DNA of 64,000 nt, taken from contig NZ_CAESCM010000007.1 of the NCBI RefSeq assembly GCF_903166585.1, positions 124,001 through 188,000 of the forward strand, given 5' to 3'. A program made the position numbers and the translations under genes. Positions 17,373 through 27,071 of the stretch are shown here, piece by piece (position 1 is the first letter of the stretch; each line of letters starts with the position of its first letter). The notes under the pieces were generated by a model. That model was not told the origin of the DNA. It made no database searches and saw nothing but the letters and a program-made list of their open reading frames with translations. This DNA is from Pedobacter ghigonis. GTDB lineage: Bacteria; Bacteroidota; Bacteroidia; Sphingobacteriales; Sphingobacteriaceae.

Positions 17373-20300
17373 CTACCCTTTATCCTCCTGAATATATATC
17401 TGCAACGAAGGGATAGTGGAAGTAATCCCATCTCTTAATTCAGCTACTACTTCCGAGAAAGCGACAAAATCAGAACAAGCAGTACTTTGCAGTTTGCCGA
17501 TGATCCTGGCCAGATTTTCCAAACCTGCAGAGGTTGACATCCCGTAAAGCCGGTGTGCCAGCGAAATCACCATTTCGCAATCTGCAGGCCGAATCTCCTT
17601 ATCCAATTCACGAAGGGCAGCATGAAGCTGATCGATAGTTATGCGAATGATCTTGCGCAATTTCACACTATCGCCTTCAAAATAAATCGCCAGCTTACTG
17701 ATGTCAAAAAGGTCCCGATTTATGTTATCAACATCCACTTCATTCGAAAAGGAATCTGCCGGGCGTACCAGCCACTTATCGAGTATTGCCGCTATATGTT
17801 CTTCTAAAACCGGCTTGGTAATAAAATCGTCCATTCCTGCTGCAATGCTTTTCTCGCGCTCGCCCATCACGTTTGCGGCGGTAAGGGCAATAATAGGAAT
17901 CCGAGTATTTTCCTCCAGCGATCTTATTTTCCTTGCAGATTCATATCCGTTCATTTCGGGCATCTGTATATCCATGAAAATAAGGTCGAAGGTTTCATGC
18001 TGAAAAAGACTGATGCCCAACACGCCATTTTCGGCCTCTGTTACCACGCTATTTGGATAGAGTTTTTCAAGTAGAGAGCGGGTCAGGAACCTGTTAACTG
18101 CATTATCTTCGACGATTAAAAACCGGTATGCATGGCTTTCTTTTAAGGCAAATAACGTTGCATCCTGCCGGTTTTGATAAGATGCTTCCCGTGTTCTTAT
18201 TCTTGTCAGCGCAAGATAAAGATCGTTCATTTTAATCGGCTTAAGCAACCTGTTATCGATTCGAAGATCGTTACAGGCTTTAATTATCTTTCCATCATCA
18301 GATGAGCTGTGCAAAAGGATTAACGGAATTTCGCCTTCATCAGCAGAAGGGAAATTCTCCCTGATCTTGGCCGCAGTTTCCAGTCCATCCATATACTGCA
18401 TGTGATAATCCAGTAAAATGGCATCATAAACTTGCCCTGCTGCCAGCAATTGCAGCGCCTCGAAACCATTTTTTGCCTGATCGGAGGCAATATTTTTCAG
18501 CGCAAGCATGTCAGTCAGTATCTGCCGGTTATTGTTGTTATCATCTACAATGAGTACCCGGCTGATGCTTTCCATTCCCATCCATTCAATCAGGCCACCT
18601 TGTTCCGACCGCAGGTTCACATCAAAATAGAAGGTACTTCCCACACCCGGCTCACTCTCCAACCGAAGCTGGCTGTCCATCATATTCAGCAGTTTATTCG
18701 AGATGGTGAGGCCCAGTCCTGTGCCGCCATATTTCTTTGTAGTTGAGGAATCTTCCTGCGAGAATGCCTCAAAAATCTTCACCTGTTTGCTTTTGGCAAT
18801 TCCGATGCCGGTATCTCTGACCGAGAACCTCAGCAAGTGATTGCCGCCATCGTTCTGCAGCGTTTCGATTTTAAGCTCTATTTCGCCTTCTGTGGTAAAT
18901 TTTGCCGCATTGCCCAGCAAATTAATCAATACCTGTTTCAACCGCAGCGCATCAGCCCATATAAACCTCGGCAGGTCGGGATGAAGATTAAGTAGCATTT
19001 CCAGGTTTTTGGTATGGATCTGATAATTGGTAATATCGCTGGCCTGCCAGGCTAGGTCGTACAAATCGCAGCGATCTATATCAAGTTCAAACTTGCCGGC
19101 TTCAATTTTGGAGAAATCAAGGATATCGTTGATAATCCCTAATAAGGAATTGGCCGACTGGTGTACGATTTTAAGGTATTGTTGCTGCGTACTATTGAGC
19201 TGAGTTTTCAATACCAGATCGGTAAAGCCAATTACACCGTTTAGTGGCGTTCTGATCTCATGACTCATATTGGCCAGGAATTCGGATTTGGCAAAATTGG
19301 CAATATCGGCGCGTAACCGTGCTGCAGTTAGTTCCTGCCGGTGTTGTACCGCTGCAGAAATATCGTGCGTAAAGATCATCATTCCACCGATTGCCTTATC
19401 GGCTTTGTACCATGGGGTCATCTCCCAGGCAATATGCTGTAAGCCGTTATTTATCGGATCTACATATATATCTTCATCTTTTTTGATGGTTCTGCCCTTT
19501 AAAACTTCCTGATGCACAGACTTGCGTTCCTGAGAAAGCTCGGGGAATACCTCATAATAAGAATAGCCTTTTATGTCGCCTTCAATCTGGGTATAAGCCT
19601 TTATCCAGGTGCGACTTGCAATTAAAAACTGCATATTATTATCTACCATGGCCACCGATGCCGGTGCATTCTCGATAAAAGCAATCAGCAATGCTTTTTC
19701 CAGGGCAAGTTCCTGCTGGATTGTTTCTTTCTGGGTAATATCGATTGATATTCCTAAATAACCTATCGTATCGCCGTTACTGCCTTTGATTGAGGTGATA
19801 GACAATGAAACCCGTACCCTTTTGGCATCTTTGGTAATAAAAGTAAAAATCCTCTCCCTTTCCGGACTATCGGCACACTGCGCATAAAAACCGAAGCCAG
19901 TTACTTCATTTTCTGTAGTGGCGCTAAAATCAGCACAGATCTCCGAAACTTCCTGCTCGTCATGAAACATGATGGGTGTTTGTTTTCCGACCATTTCTTC
20001 GGCTGTATAGCCCAGCATGCGTTCGGACCCCTCATTAAATACTGTAATTGTTCCATCGAGGTCGGTTGCAATGATACTCACCCCCGTAGCTGCCGAAAGT
20101 ACCTCATCAAGCAGTTTTTTAGATTCGATAACTTGAAGCTGTGCACGTTTCTGCTCATCAATATCCTGCATGGTACCGTATATCCTTACCGGAACACCAT
20201 TTGCCATTTCGGCTTTGCCAATAGCCCGAACCCAAAGATTACGACCGTTAAAATCGACAATCTGAAGTTCCTCATCCCACTCTTTCCCGGTGCTCAGACA

Positions 20301-21722
20301 TTCATCAATGGCTTGCAAAATCCGGTCTCTGTTTGGACCCGGTTCGTAAAAAGCCACGGCATTGTCTATCGTAGGGATAAACCCTTCGGGTACGCCATGT
20401 ATTTCGCAGGTTATTTTTGACCAGTGTAAATGCTGATCTTTAAGATTCAGCTCCCAGCCTCCAATTCTTGCCAAACCACTGGTTTCTTCGAGCAGATCTT
20501 TGATATGGATAAGATCGGCCTCCAGTTTTTTCTGATCTGTAATATCAACCGCATTCCCAACTATATAAGGTTCGCCCTGAAGGTCTTTTTGCAAAATATT
20601 TGAATACAACCATAAGCGCTCCTCGCCCGATTTACGCTTAATGATCATGTAGCCCGTAGAATGTCCACGTTCAACTATATCGAACAAATACTGACGTAAA
20701 TTGGCATGCCTTTCGGCGGGAATGATATCGAAAAGGCTTTTTTTAATCAATTCAGATCTTCTGTAGCCTAGCGATCTGGCTCCTGCAGGATTCAGCGAAA
20801 TCAGGTTGCCATCAACATCGTGCGTACACATCAGCCCCTGCGAGCTTTCAAAAAATGCCTTTAACTTTTGTTCGCTAACTTTTAAGGCATGGTTCTTTTC
20901 CATCTCGGCGGTTACATCCCTGCCAATTGCGAATACATCGCCATCCCTTTCCTCAACAGTGGCCGTCCATTCAATCATCCTGAATCCGCCATCCTTTATG
21001 GCTATCTGATGGGTAGGATCTTCCTCTTGCGTACGGTTTATCAGATTTTTCCAGATTTTGCCCGCTTGTTCGAGTCCGGCTGCCGGAACAATATCGAGCA
21101 GTGTTTTTTGCCTGAGTTCCTGCTCTGTCCATCCCAGTTTGATATCGAAACTGGTGTTCATCCGCTTAAATTTCAAATCCTTATCCAGAATACAGATCAG
21201 ATCGTCGGAATGTTCGAAAAGCAGGCCTATATTTTTGTCTTCAATCTTTTTTACACGCTCCTGAATGAGCGAGCTGATTTCTTCGACCAGTAGTGAAAGT
21301 AATTTTTGCTGGGTTGAGGTAATTTTTTTAGGTAACGTATCCATCACCGACAAGGATCCGAGCACTGTACCATTATTATCTGTTAGCGGGTAAGCTGCAT
21401 AAAATCTTATTTCCTCTTCACTACCTATCGCTGGATGATCCTTAAAACATTCATCATCGAGTATATCGGGAATGATCAAAGCTCCGGTAGCAGCTAAAGG
21501 ATAATTGCACAAAGGCAAAACAGCCTTAAGCTCCTTAGCATTAAGGCCCTTTACTGCTTTACACCAGTGTTTGGTGCCATCTGAAAAGGAAATTAACGAG
21601 ATCTTGCTTTCACAGATTAAGGCGGCCATTTCGGTAATCCTGTCAAAATCACTTTCCCGGTCTTTCCCTATTATTTCGTAACTGTAGCTTTTCCTTAAAC
21701 GTGCGGTTAGATCTTCTTGCAT
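17373..21722 (-). CDS. Giant hybrid histidine kinase: GAF, five PAS, kinase, two receivers, Hpt
   Basis: 1449 residues, no transmembrane segment seen, so probably cytoplasmic. Approximate order: GAF (15-160); five PAS domains (165-790, for example FEHSDDLICILDKDLKFKRM and DVDGNLISLNPAGARSLGY); HisKA (810-875) with the phosphorylated His in ANMSHEIRTPLNG; HATPase (920-1035) with LLGNAAKFT, DTGIGIA and GGTGLGLTIS; REC1 (1060-1180) with Asp in AILLDYHM; REC2 (1200-1320) with Asp in IFMDIQMPEMNG; and an Hpt domain (1350-1440) with His in LAHRLYGMS. All catalytic residues are present, giving a complete internal His-Asp-His phosphorelay. It lies downstream of the priming-transferase operon of the exopolysaccharide region, so control of that locus is plausible but unproven. 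Confidence 0.9.
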   Translation of the reverse strand: MQEDLTARLRKSYSYEIIGKDRESDFDRITEMAALICESKISLISFSDGTKHWCKAVKGLNAKELKAVLPLCNYPLAATGALIIPDILDDECFKDHPAIGSEEEIRFYAAYPLTDNNGTVLGSLSVMDTLPKKITSTQQKLLSLLVEEISSLIQERVKKIEDKNIGLLFEHSDDLICILDKDLKFKRMNTSFDIKLGWTEQELRQKTLLDIVPAAGLEQAGKIWKNLINRTQEEDPTHQIAIKDGGFRMIEWTATVEERDGDVFAIGRDVTAEMEKNHALKVSEQKLKAFFESSQGLMCTHDVDGNLISLNPAGARSLGYRRSELIKKSLFDIIPAERHANLRQYLFDIVERGHSTGYMIIKRKSGEERLWLYSNILQKDLQGEPYIVGNAVDITDQKKLEADLIHIKDLLEETSGLARIGGWELNLKDQHLHWSKITCEIHGVPEGFIPTIDNAVAFYEPGPNRDRILQAIDECLSTGKEWDEELQIVDFNGRNLWVRAIGKAEMANGVPVRIYGTMQDIDEQKRAQLQVIESKKLLDEVLSAATGVSIIATDLDGTITVFNEGSERMLGYTAEEMVGKQTPIMFHDEQEVSEICADFSATTENEVTGFGFYAQCADSPERERIFTFITKDAKRVRVSLSITSIKGSNGDTIGYLGISIDITQKETIQQELALEKALLIAFIENAPASVAMVDNNMQFLIASRTWIKAYTQIEGDIKGYSYYEVFPELSQERKSVHQEVLKGRTIKKDEDIYVDPINNGLQHIAWEMTPWYKADKAIGGMMIFTHDISAAVQHRQELTAARLRADIANFAKSEFLANMSHEIRTPLNGVIGFTDLVLKTQLNSTQQQYLKIVHQSANSLLGIINDILDFSKIEAGKFELDIDRCDLYDLAWQASDITNYQIHTKNLEMLLNLHPDLPRFIWADALRLKQVLINLLGNAAKFTTEGEIELKIETLQNDGGNHLLRFSVRDTGIGIAKSKQVKIFEAFSQEDSSTTKKYGGTGLGLTISNKLLNMMDSQLRLESEPGVGSTFYFDVNLRSEQGGLIEWMGMESISRVLIVDDNNNNRQILTDMLALKNIASDQAKNGFEALQLLAAGQVYDAILLDYHMQYMDGLETAAKIRENFPSADEGEIPLILLHSSSDDGKIIKACNDLRIDNRLLKPIKMNDLYLALTRIRTREASYQNRQDATLFALKESHAYRFLIVEDNAVNRFLTRSLLEKLYPNSVVTEAENGVLGISLFQHETFDLIFMDIQMPEMNGYESARKIRSLEENTRIPIIALTAANVMGEREKSIAAGMDDFITKPVLEEHIAAILDKWLVRPADSFSNEVDVDNINRDLFDISKLAIYFEGDSVKLRKIIRITIDQLHAALRELDKEIRPADCEMVISLAHRLYGMSTSAGLENLARIIGKLQSTACSDFVAFSEVVAELRDGITSTIPSLQIYIQEDKG

Positions 21723-21786
21723 TCCAATATTTTATATGTTCAACGGCCACAGATCAGCTCAGCTAATCAACCTTTCCTTTCAGCGG

Positions 21787-21958
21787 CTAACTGCACCAGG
21801 GCCTCTGTAGCGCTTGTGCCTACAGGGTTTATCAATGGTGGTTAGTCCTTAAATATCAGAAAAAAATAGCAGGTATAGCACATCCGGTTTTCTTTTTATG
21901 GGTTTATTTTTACTTGCAACCGGATAGGTTAGCCCATTACCTGTCCCCATCCGCAAGT
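21787..21958. other. Two hairpins between the priming transferase and hybrid kinase genes
   Basis: CTAACTGCACC (21787-21797) pairs with GGTGGTTAG (21837-21845) with a two-base bulge and encloses a CTGTAG/CTACAG stem (21805-21825). A second hairpin joins ACTTGC and GGATAGGT (21912-21929) with ACCTGTCC and GCAAGT (21939-21958). Neither has a clear T-run on either strand, so they are not standard terminators. They may be an RNA processing site or leader structure; no known riboswitch class was recognised. Confidence 0.3.
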
Positions 21959-21967
21959 TGTTTGCCA

Positions 21968-23170
21968 TTATACGTTTTCTTTCTGGAAAAGTGCCGGTAT
22001 GGTTTTTAAAATAAGCCTGATATCGTTCCAGAAGCTCTGCTTCAATGCGTAGGTATTATCGAGTATTAGCCGCTCTTCTTCGCTCATTTCTCCCCTTCCG
22101 CGTTTTTCTACCTGCCATAAACCTGTTATGCCGGCTGGTGCAGCAAACCTCAGCACATATTTATCTGTAGTTAGTTTCTCGGCCTCATAAATGGGCAATG
22201 GCCTGTTCCCCACAATACTCATATCGCCTTTTATAACATTCCAAAGTTGCGGCAATTCATCTATACTGGTATTCCGGATAAAATTACCAACCCGGGTTAC
22301 CCTCGGATCGTTCGCGATTTTAAAAAACGCTGACCCGCTTTTTTGCGAACTTAAATACACATCATCCTTTTCGCACCACTGTGCTCCATCAGCATAAACA
22401 GGATACTGGCATTTGCCCTGTGACATGCAGGAGCTGCAAAGTGCAAATTCTGTTTTACGGGTTTCCTTTTTTTCCTGATCAACATCGTATTGATTCAAAT
22501 GTTTGAGGTCTTTAATCTTTTGATCAGCATTAACATACATTGACCTGAATTTATAAAAACGAAAAACTTTGAAACCCGTACCACTCCTCAACGAGTAATA
22601 AAATACCGGACCTTTTGATTCTACCCATATCGATATGGCTACGAGTAAGAATAAGGGAAACAGCAAAACCAGGGCTAATCCGGCAAAAAACACATCAAAC
22701 AAGCGCTTGGCAAAGCCGATATGATAAACCGGCCTGCTGGTTACTTTCACCTCACGGTTAAGGGAAGTCCAATTGTTAACCAGAAATACAAGCCGTTTTT
22801 CGAGGCGTTCTTTTTCTACCGGCACTCTGAAAACATCAGAAACGCCAGCTGTTAAGGCCAGTATCCTTAAATTTGCATTAAAGTACCTTACAACCAGAAA
22901 AAAAGGAACTGAAGGCATTTGTCTTTTTTTAAGCGTTTCGAGCAGGGAAAGTCCACCGTTCGATAGAATTTCGCTATTAGAAATCACAGCGGCAACGTTT
23001 AGCTGCTGCTCCGTCCATTCCTGTACAAGCCTCAATCCATTTTCAAAACGAACGATCTGCATATCGCCAAAATTGCACGCATCAAAATCAACGTACTGAA
23101 AATCCCTTTCAAAACCTACGAGGGCAATTACCGGGTTATTCATTTGGTCGGGCTTCACCGCATGCTCCAT
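21968..23170 (-). CDS. Priming sugar transferase with N-terminal receiver-like domain
   Basis: 400 residues. Residues 1-135 resemble a response-regulator receiver in fold order ([38 protein letters not shown]) but lack an obvious DD pair and phosphorylated Asp. One membrane helix follows (about 165-190, [20 protein letters not shown]), then the bacterial sugar transferase domain: [52 protein letters not shown]. Such enzymes put the first sugar phosphate on undecaprenyl phosphate. An insertion near residue 235-270 carries four Cys (CSSC, GKC, QWC), suggesting a metal site. Its ATG overlaps the stop of the response regulator as TAATG, so the two are translationally coupled. Confidence 0.85.
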   Translation of the reverse strand: MEHAVKPDQMNNPVIALVGFERDFQYVDFDACNFGDMQIVRFENGLRLVQEWTEQQLNVAAVISNSEILSNGGLSLLETLKKRQMPSVPFFLVVRYFNANLRILALTAGVSDVFRVPVEKERLEKRLVFLVNNWTSLNREVKVTSRPVYHIGFAKRLFDVFFAGLALVLLFPLFLLVAISIWVESKGPVFYYSLRSGTGFKVFRFYKFRSMYVNADQKIKDLKHLNQYDVDQEKKETRKTEFALCSSCMSQGKCQYPVYADGAQWCEKDDVYLSSQKSGSAFFKIANDPRVTRVGNFIRNTSIDELPQLWNVIKGDMSIVGNRPLPIYEAEKLTTDKYVLRFAAPAGITGLWQVEKRGRGEMSEEERLILDNTYALKQSFWNDIRLILKTIPALFQKENV

Positions 23171-23574
23171 TACGAAAGATTTTTACCTGCGCGCCTTAAT
23201 ACCATTTTTATCCTTGCCTCGAGTTCTGCCGGGTTAAAAGGCTTAATCACAAAATCGTCTGCCCCTGCATCAAGGCATTTAATCCTTTTATCCGAGCTCT
23301 CCTCACCCGATAAGATCATAATCGGAAGGGAATGGAAGAAATCGCTCACTTTTAATTGTTCAATCAATTCAAGGCCGTTCATGTTCGGCGTATTCAAATC
23401 AGAAATAATTAGGTCGGGAATATTGCCACTTTGCAGGAAAGTTAACGCACTCAGGCCATCAGGCCGTATATCTATCTGGTAGTTTGCAGTGAGGATCTCC
23501 TCGAGTATTGCTTGCATAAACTCATCATCCTCAACCAGGAGTAAGCGAGTTTTAGGGTTGTTGGTTTGGGTCAT
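23170..23574 (-). CDS. Single-domain response regulator coupled to the priming transferase
   Basis: 134 residues from ATG 23574; a TTG six codons earlier is less likely. It is a lone receiver domain: RLLLVEDDEF holds the acidic pair, DLIISDLNTPNMNG the phosphorylated Asp, MILSGEE the switch Ser, and DDFVIKPFNPAEL the conserved Lys. No output domain is present. Its stop codon overlaps the start of the sugar transferase (TAATG), so the two are made together, and a direct effect on the transferase, whose own receiver-like domain is degenerate, is an attractive inference. Hybrid kinases on both sides are candidate partners. Confidence 0.88.
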   Translation of the reverse strand: MTQTNNPKTRLLLVEDDEFMQAILEEILTANYQIDIRPDGLSALTFLQSGNIPDLIISDLNTPNMNGLELIEQLKVSDFFHSLPIMILSGEESSDKRIKCLDAGADDFVIKPFNPAELEARIKMVLRRAGKNLS

Positions 23575-24019
23575 GATAGGGACTTGTTGCAACGCATTGA
23601 TTTTCTATAAAACCGATTCAGAAAAGATAATAGTTAAACAATTCTAGACGAAAACGGTTTTCTCTACTATCACTAAAGTCAGTTTTACAATCAAAAATGA
23701 AAACTGAAATTTAAATGACAGTAGTCTGTATTTGATGATATCAATGTCGTTGTACAATTATAAAAAAAAATCAGATTAATCCCTATTATTTTCCCTAACG
23801 TTGAAAGAATAAATAAAACACTGGAAACGAGTCATATATTTTACAAAAAGCACCAAATTTACTGTATCAGAAAGCAGTTAAACCCTGTACGGATAGCCAT
23901 ACCGCGGCGTAATCCGTACATTATGAGCAACAATCGGGCTTTTAGATACTAAATTCGTTCAGGTGCTGTATTAGCGGGTTATTTTTTTATAAATTTAGCC
24001 TGTTATTAAATCTATCTTG
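23575..24019. promoter_or_regulatory. Divergent promoter region with an 8-bp inverted repeat
   Basis: About 445 A+T-rich bases between a leftward response regulator and a rightward hybrid kinase. GTACGGAT (23887-23894) and ATCCGTAC (23912-23919) form a perfect inverted repeat with a 17-base spacer, either an operator or a short RNA hairpin, about 100 bases before the kinase start. No gene seen. Confidence 0.35.
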
Positions 24020-26284
24020 ATGAACAGCTTTTCCTTATCCCTTGATCACGCCCAATTGAGCAGGCTTTTTCCTTATTTTATCTTGCTAGATAGCGATATG
24101 AAGATATTGCATATTGGCGATAAACTGAAAAATATTTATGCCGGCTGTGAGAATGGGAACCTGTTTGATTATTTTGAACTTTCTGAATTTAACGGTAAAG
24201 GGCAGCTTCCGCTGGGAGAAACATTTCTCATCAGCCCAAAGCATACAGGCGGAAAAATAAAGGGTAGCTGGGAAAAATCTGCAGAACAGGAACTATTATT
24301 TTTTGCCGGCGCAGATTATATCGAAAATGGGCTGGGCACGATAAACGGTAAAAACAACGCTACAGCGGATGCGCTTCCTTTGCCCAACACCCACCATTTC
24401 GACAGGATCCTCGGCAATATGGGCTTTGGTTTTATAGAGATGGATGCTGCAGGCAGAATAAAATATGCCAATAAACGTTTCTGTACCTTGTCTGGCTATG
24501 CGATCGATAGCATGTACCAGCAAATGCCGGATGTGCTGTTTAGCAACGATTTTTTCGCGGCAGATTATACAGATGAGGATTCGGAAGAAACAGATGCTGA
24601 ATTACACGAGATTGTATTTACCGATGCTCAGGGCAACCAAAGACTATGGCTGGCCGGCCGTGCGGTAAATTACAATGAAAAGAACGAAAATACAGGCTGG
24701 ACAAGCATCTGCTTTGATGTTAGTGAGCACAAAAGCTTTGAGCAGGAACTGATTACAGCCAAGAAAGATGCAGAACGAACCGCTACTATTAAGGCTATGT
24801 TTTTGGCCAATATGAGCCACGAAATCAGAACGCCGATGAATGCCATTATCAGCATGGCTAACCTGCTTTCTAAAACCACGCTTACCGAAGAACAGGATTA
24901 CTATATACAAACAGTACAAACGGCTTCAAAAAGCCTTCTGGTTATTATTGATGATATTTTAGACCTCTCTAAAATTGATGCAGGAAAGCTTAACCTGGAG
25001 CACATTGGCTTTAGCTTACCAATGGTATTTAACGAAGTAATGCAGGTAGTTACCCACAAGGCAGTAAAACGAGGCCTGGAAATCAATTACCTTCCGCCAG
25101 CGGATATTGAAATATCGTCGGTACTGATTGGCGACCCTTACCGGATTACCCAGGTGGTACTTAATTTAATGACCAATGCCATAAAATTTACCGAAAAAGG
25201 TTCAGTCCTGTTAACGGCTATTGTACGGGAAGATAGCGAGGCTTACCAGGAAATTGAAGTTTTGGTGAAAGATACCGGAATTGGAATGGATCCTGAATTT
25301 TTAAGCCGCCTGTTCGATAATTTTAGCCAGGAATATGAATCTGTAACGCGCAAATATGGCGGCACAGGTTTGGGCATGAGCATTTCGCAAAAATTGGTTG
25401 CACAAATGGGTGGCTATTTTAATGTAAAAAGCGAGAAAGGCCAGGGCTCTGAAATTTCCTTTGTTATTAAACTCGAAAAAGGCAAAACAACCGATGTACC
25501 TGCAGAAACTAAGGTTACCCACAACGAAGATTTATTTGCAGGGCGCAAAATCCTGATTGTAGACGACAACGAAATGAACAGGCTGGTGGCCAGTACAGTT
25601 TTACTGGGCTATGGTCCGCAGGTAATGATTGCCGAAAATGGCGAAATAGCCCTCAAAATGCTTAACGAAGAGGCTTATGATATCATTCTGATGGATATAC
25701 AGATGCCTGTTCTTAACGGCTATGATACCACCAAAGCCCTCAGGGCAGGTGGATATACGGGCGTAATCATTGCACTTACTGCCTCGGCCATTGAAGGTGA
25801 AAGGGAGAAATGTTTGGCTGCCGGAATGGACGACTATATTACCAAGCCTATAAATGAAGAGCTGCTGATTGGCGTGATTGATAACTGGATTCAAAAAACT
25901 GCTACACCGGTTACTGCTCCAGATATCGATTTACCATTGTATAACCTTGACGGGTTACGTGTAATCAGTAAAGGGCGTGAGGATTTTGTAACGAAAATGA
26001 TCGAAATGTTTTGCGGACAGATACCAGATACCTTAAAACAGCTTAATCAGGTTAGTGCCGATGGTGACCATGAACAGTTATCTAAACTTGCCCACAAGCT
26101 CAAATCCACCATCGATCACCTGGCGATTTCACCGCTTCAGCGTACTATAAGGGAAATTGAAGCAGTAGATGAGGGAAATATTCCGGCTCCTAAACTGGCT
26201 GAAATGATAGCGGAAGTAAACGATGTACTTAACCGGGTATTGGCCGAACTCAGTGAAGAAATTGCCATCAGAAATAGTCAATAA
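24020..26284 (+). CDS. Hybrid histidine kinase with H-NOXA-like N-terminus
   Basis: 754 residues from ATG 24020; a TTG directly before it adds one codon. Residues 1-115 resemble the heme-NO-binding-associated domain (FPYFILLDSDMKILHIGDKL, ISPKHTGGKIKGSW, LLFFAGADYI), which in other proteins pairs with an H-NOX nitric oxide sensor. Then come PAS (130-245), HisKA (260-325, His in ANMSHEIRTPMNA), HATPase (370-485, NLMTNAIKFTEKG, DTGIGM, GGTGLGMSIS), a receiver (507-625, Asp in IILMDIQMPVLNG) and Hpt (655-745, LAHKLKSTID). All phosphorelay residues are present. No membrane helix is seen and no H-NOX gene is in the window. It is divergent from the response regulator of the priming transferase, a plausible partner. 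Confidence 0.85.
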   Translation: MNSFSLSLDHAQLSRLFPYFILLDSDMKILHIGDKLKNIYAGCENGNLFDYFELSEFNGKGQLPLGETFLISPKHTGGKIKGSWEKSAEQELLFFAGADYIENGLGTINGKNNATADALPLPNTHHFDRILGNMGFGFIEMDAAGRIKYANKRFCTLSGYAIDSMYQQMPDVLFSNDFFAADYTDEDSEETDAELHEIVFTDAQGNQRLWLAGRAVNYNEKNENTGWTSICFDVSEHKSFEQELITAKKDAERTATIKAMFLANMSHEIRTPMNAIISMANLLSKTTLTEEQDYYIQTVQTASKSLLVIIDDILDLSKIDAGKLNLEHIGFSLPMVFNEVMQVVTHKAVKRGLEINYLPPADIEISSVLIGDPYRITQVVLNLMTNAIKFTEKGSVLLTAIVREDSEAYQEIEVLVKDTGIGMDPEFLSRLFDNFSQEYESVTRKYGGTGLGMSISQKLVAQMGGYFNVKSEKGQGSEISFVIKLEKGKTTDVPAETKVTHNEDLFAGRKILIVDDNEMNRLVASTVLLGYGPQVMIAENGEIALKMLNEEAYDIILMDIQMPVLNGYDTTKALRAGGYTGVIIALTASAIEGEREKCLAAGMDDYITKPINEELLIGVIDNWIQKTATPVTAPDIDLPLYNLDGLRVISKGREDFVTKMIEMFCGQIPDTLKQLNQVSADGDHEQLSKLAHKLKSTIDHLAISPLQRTIREIEAVDEGNIPAPKLAEMIAEVNDVLNRVLAELSEEIAIRNSQ

Positions 26285-26336
26285 ACCAAGCCTGACAAAA
26301 CACACATTGAGCAATTTAAACGGAATCCGGGGAATC

Positions 26337-27071
26337 TCAGCGCCCCAGGAGCTTCCTGTATATTTTAGACAGCGAATCGGATACTCTTTTCCCCAATAAC
26401 CGGTTGGATAGTTTACCCATAAGGCTATAATCAGCATCAGAAATCCACGAAGCTGCGAAATGATGAATGCTGTAGGTATTCGCTGTAATTTTTAGCTTCA
26501 GTGTTTTCCAGCTTTTGGGGCTAAAAAACTCACTGGGATAAACAGTACAATAGCCATCAAGCTGCTGAAAAGAATTATTTAACTGCAATCCTTTTTCTGC
26601 TTTCATAAACGCAGTGATACTTTCGGTATTCGGCATGGTATCGGGCTTTCCGTTTGCCAGATAAAAGCTCCTGTTGTTGTAATAAGCCAATAAATCATTC
26701 ACCCAGTTGCTATCCTTCATACTTCCCATAATTGCTGATGAAAGCAAAAGATTATCTTCAAATCCGGTAAAGGCTGTATTGCCAAGCATGCCCTCATCCA
26801 GTGGTTTTAAAAACTCCACATCCGTATCGAAATAAATGCCGCCCATGTTTTTCAAGGCATATAAGCGGCAAACATCCGAAACGAAAGCAAATTTACGCTC
26901 GCGGTAAGCCTCTGCGCTATACTGGTAACTGTTTACGTCAAAATTCTCCTCATTCCATTCTACAATGCGATAATCGGGAAGGTATTTTTCCCAGGAAGCC
27001 AGGCAGTTAAGCACCAGCTCAGGCTTTTCTCCTTTGCCAAACCAGCAATAGTGGATTATTTTTGGTATCAT
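26337..27071 (-). CDS. GT32-type glycosyltransferase with DXD motif
   Basis: 244 residues. The start IPKIIHYCWFGKGEKPE and the region FAFVSDVCRLYALKNMGGIY with DTDVEF (the DXD metal and nucleotide-sugar motif) place it in the Gly_transf_sug/GT32 group found in capsule and exopolysaccharide loci. It should add one sugar to the lipid-linked repeat unit at the inner membrane; donor and acceptor are unknown. Its start overlaps the flippase stop as ATGA, so the two are translationally coupled. Confidence 0.85.
   Translation of the reverse strand: MIPKIIHYCWFGKGEKPELVLNCLASWEKYLPDYRIVEWNEENFDVNSYQYSAEAYRERKFAFVSDVCRLYALKNMGGIYFDTDVEFLKPLDEGMLGNTAFTGFEDNLLLSSAIMGSMKDSNWVNDLLAYYNNRSFYLANGKPDTMPNTESITAFMKAEKGLQLNNSFQQLDGYCTVYPSEFFSPKSWKTLKLKITANTYSIHHFAASWISDADYSLMGKLSNRLLGKRVSDSLSKIYRKLLGR

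Noticed and set aside
21787..21845. Cyclic di-GMP or other known riboswitch before the hybrid kinase
   Set aside because: The stem and loop sequences do not match the conserved cores I know; left as an unclassified structure.
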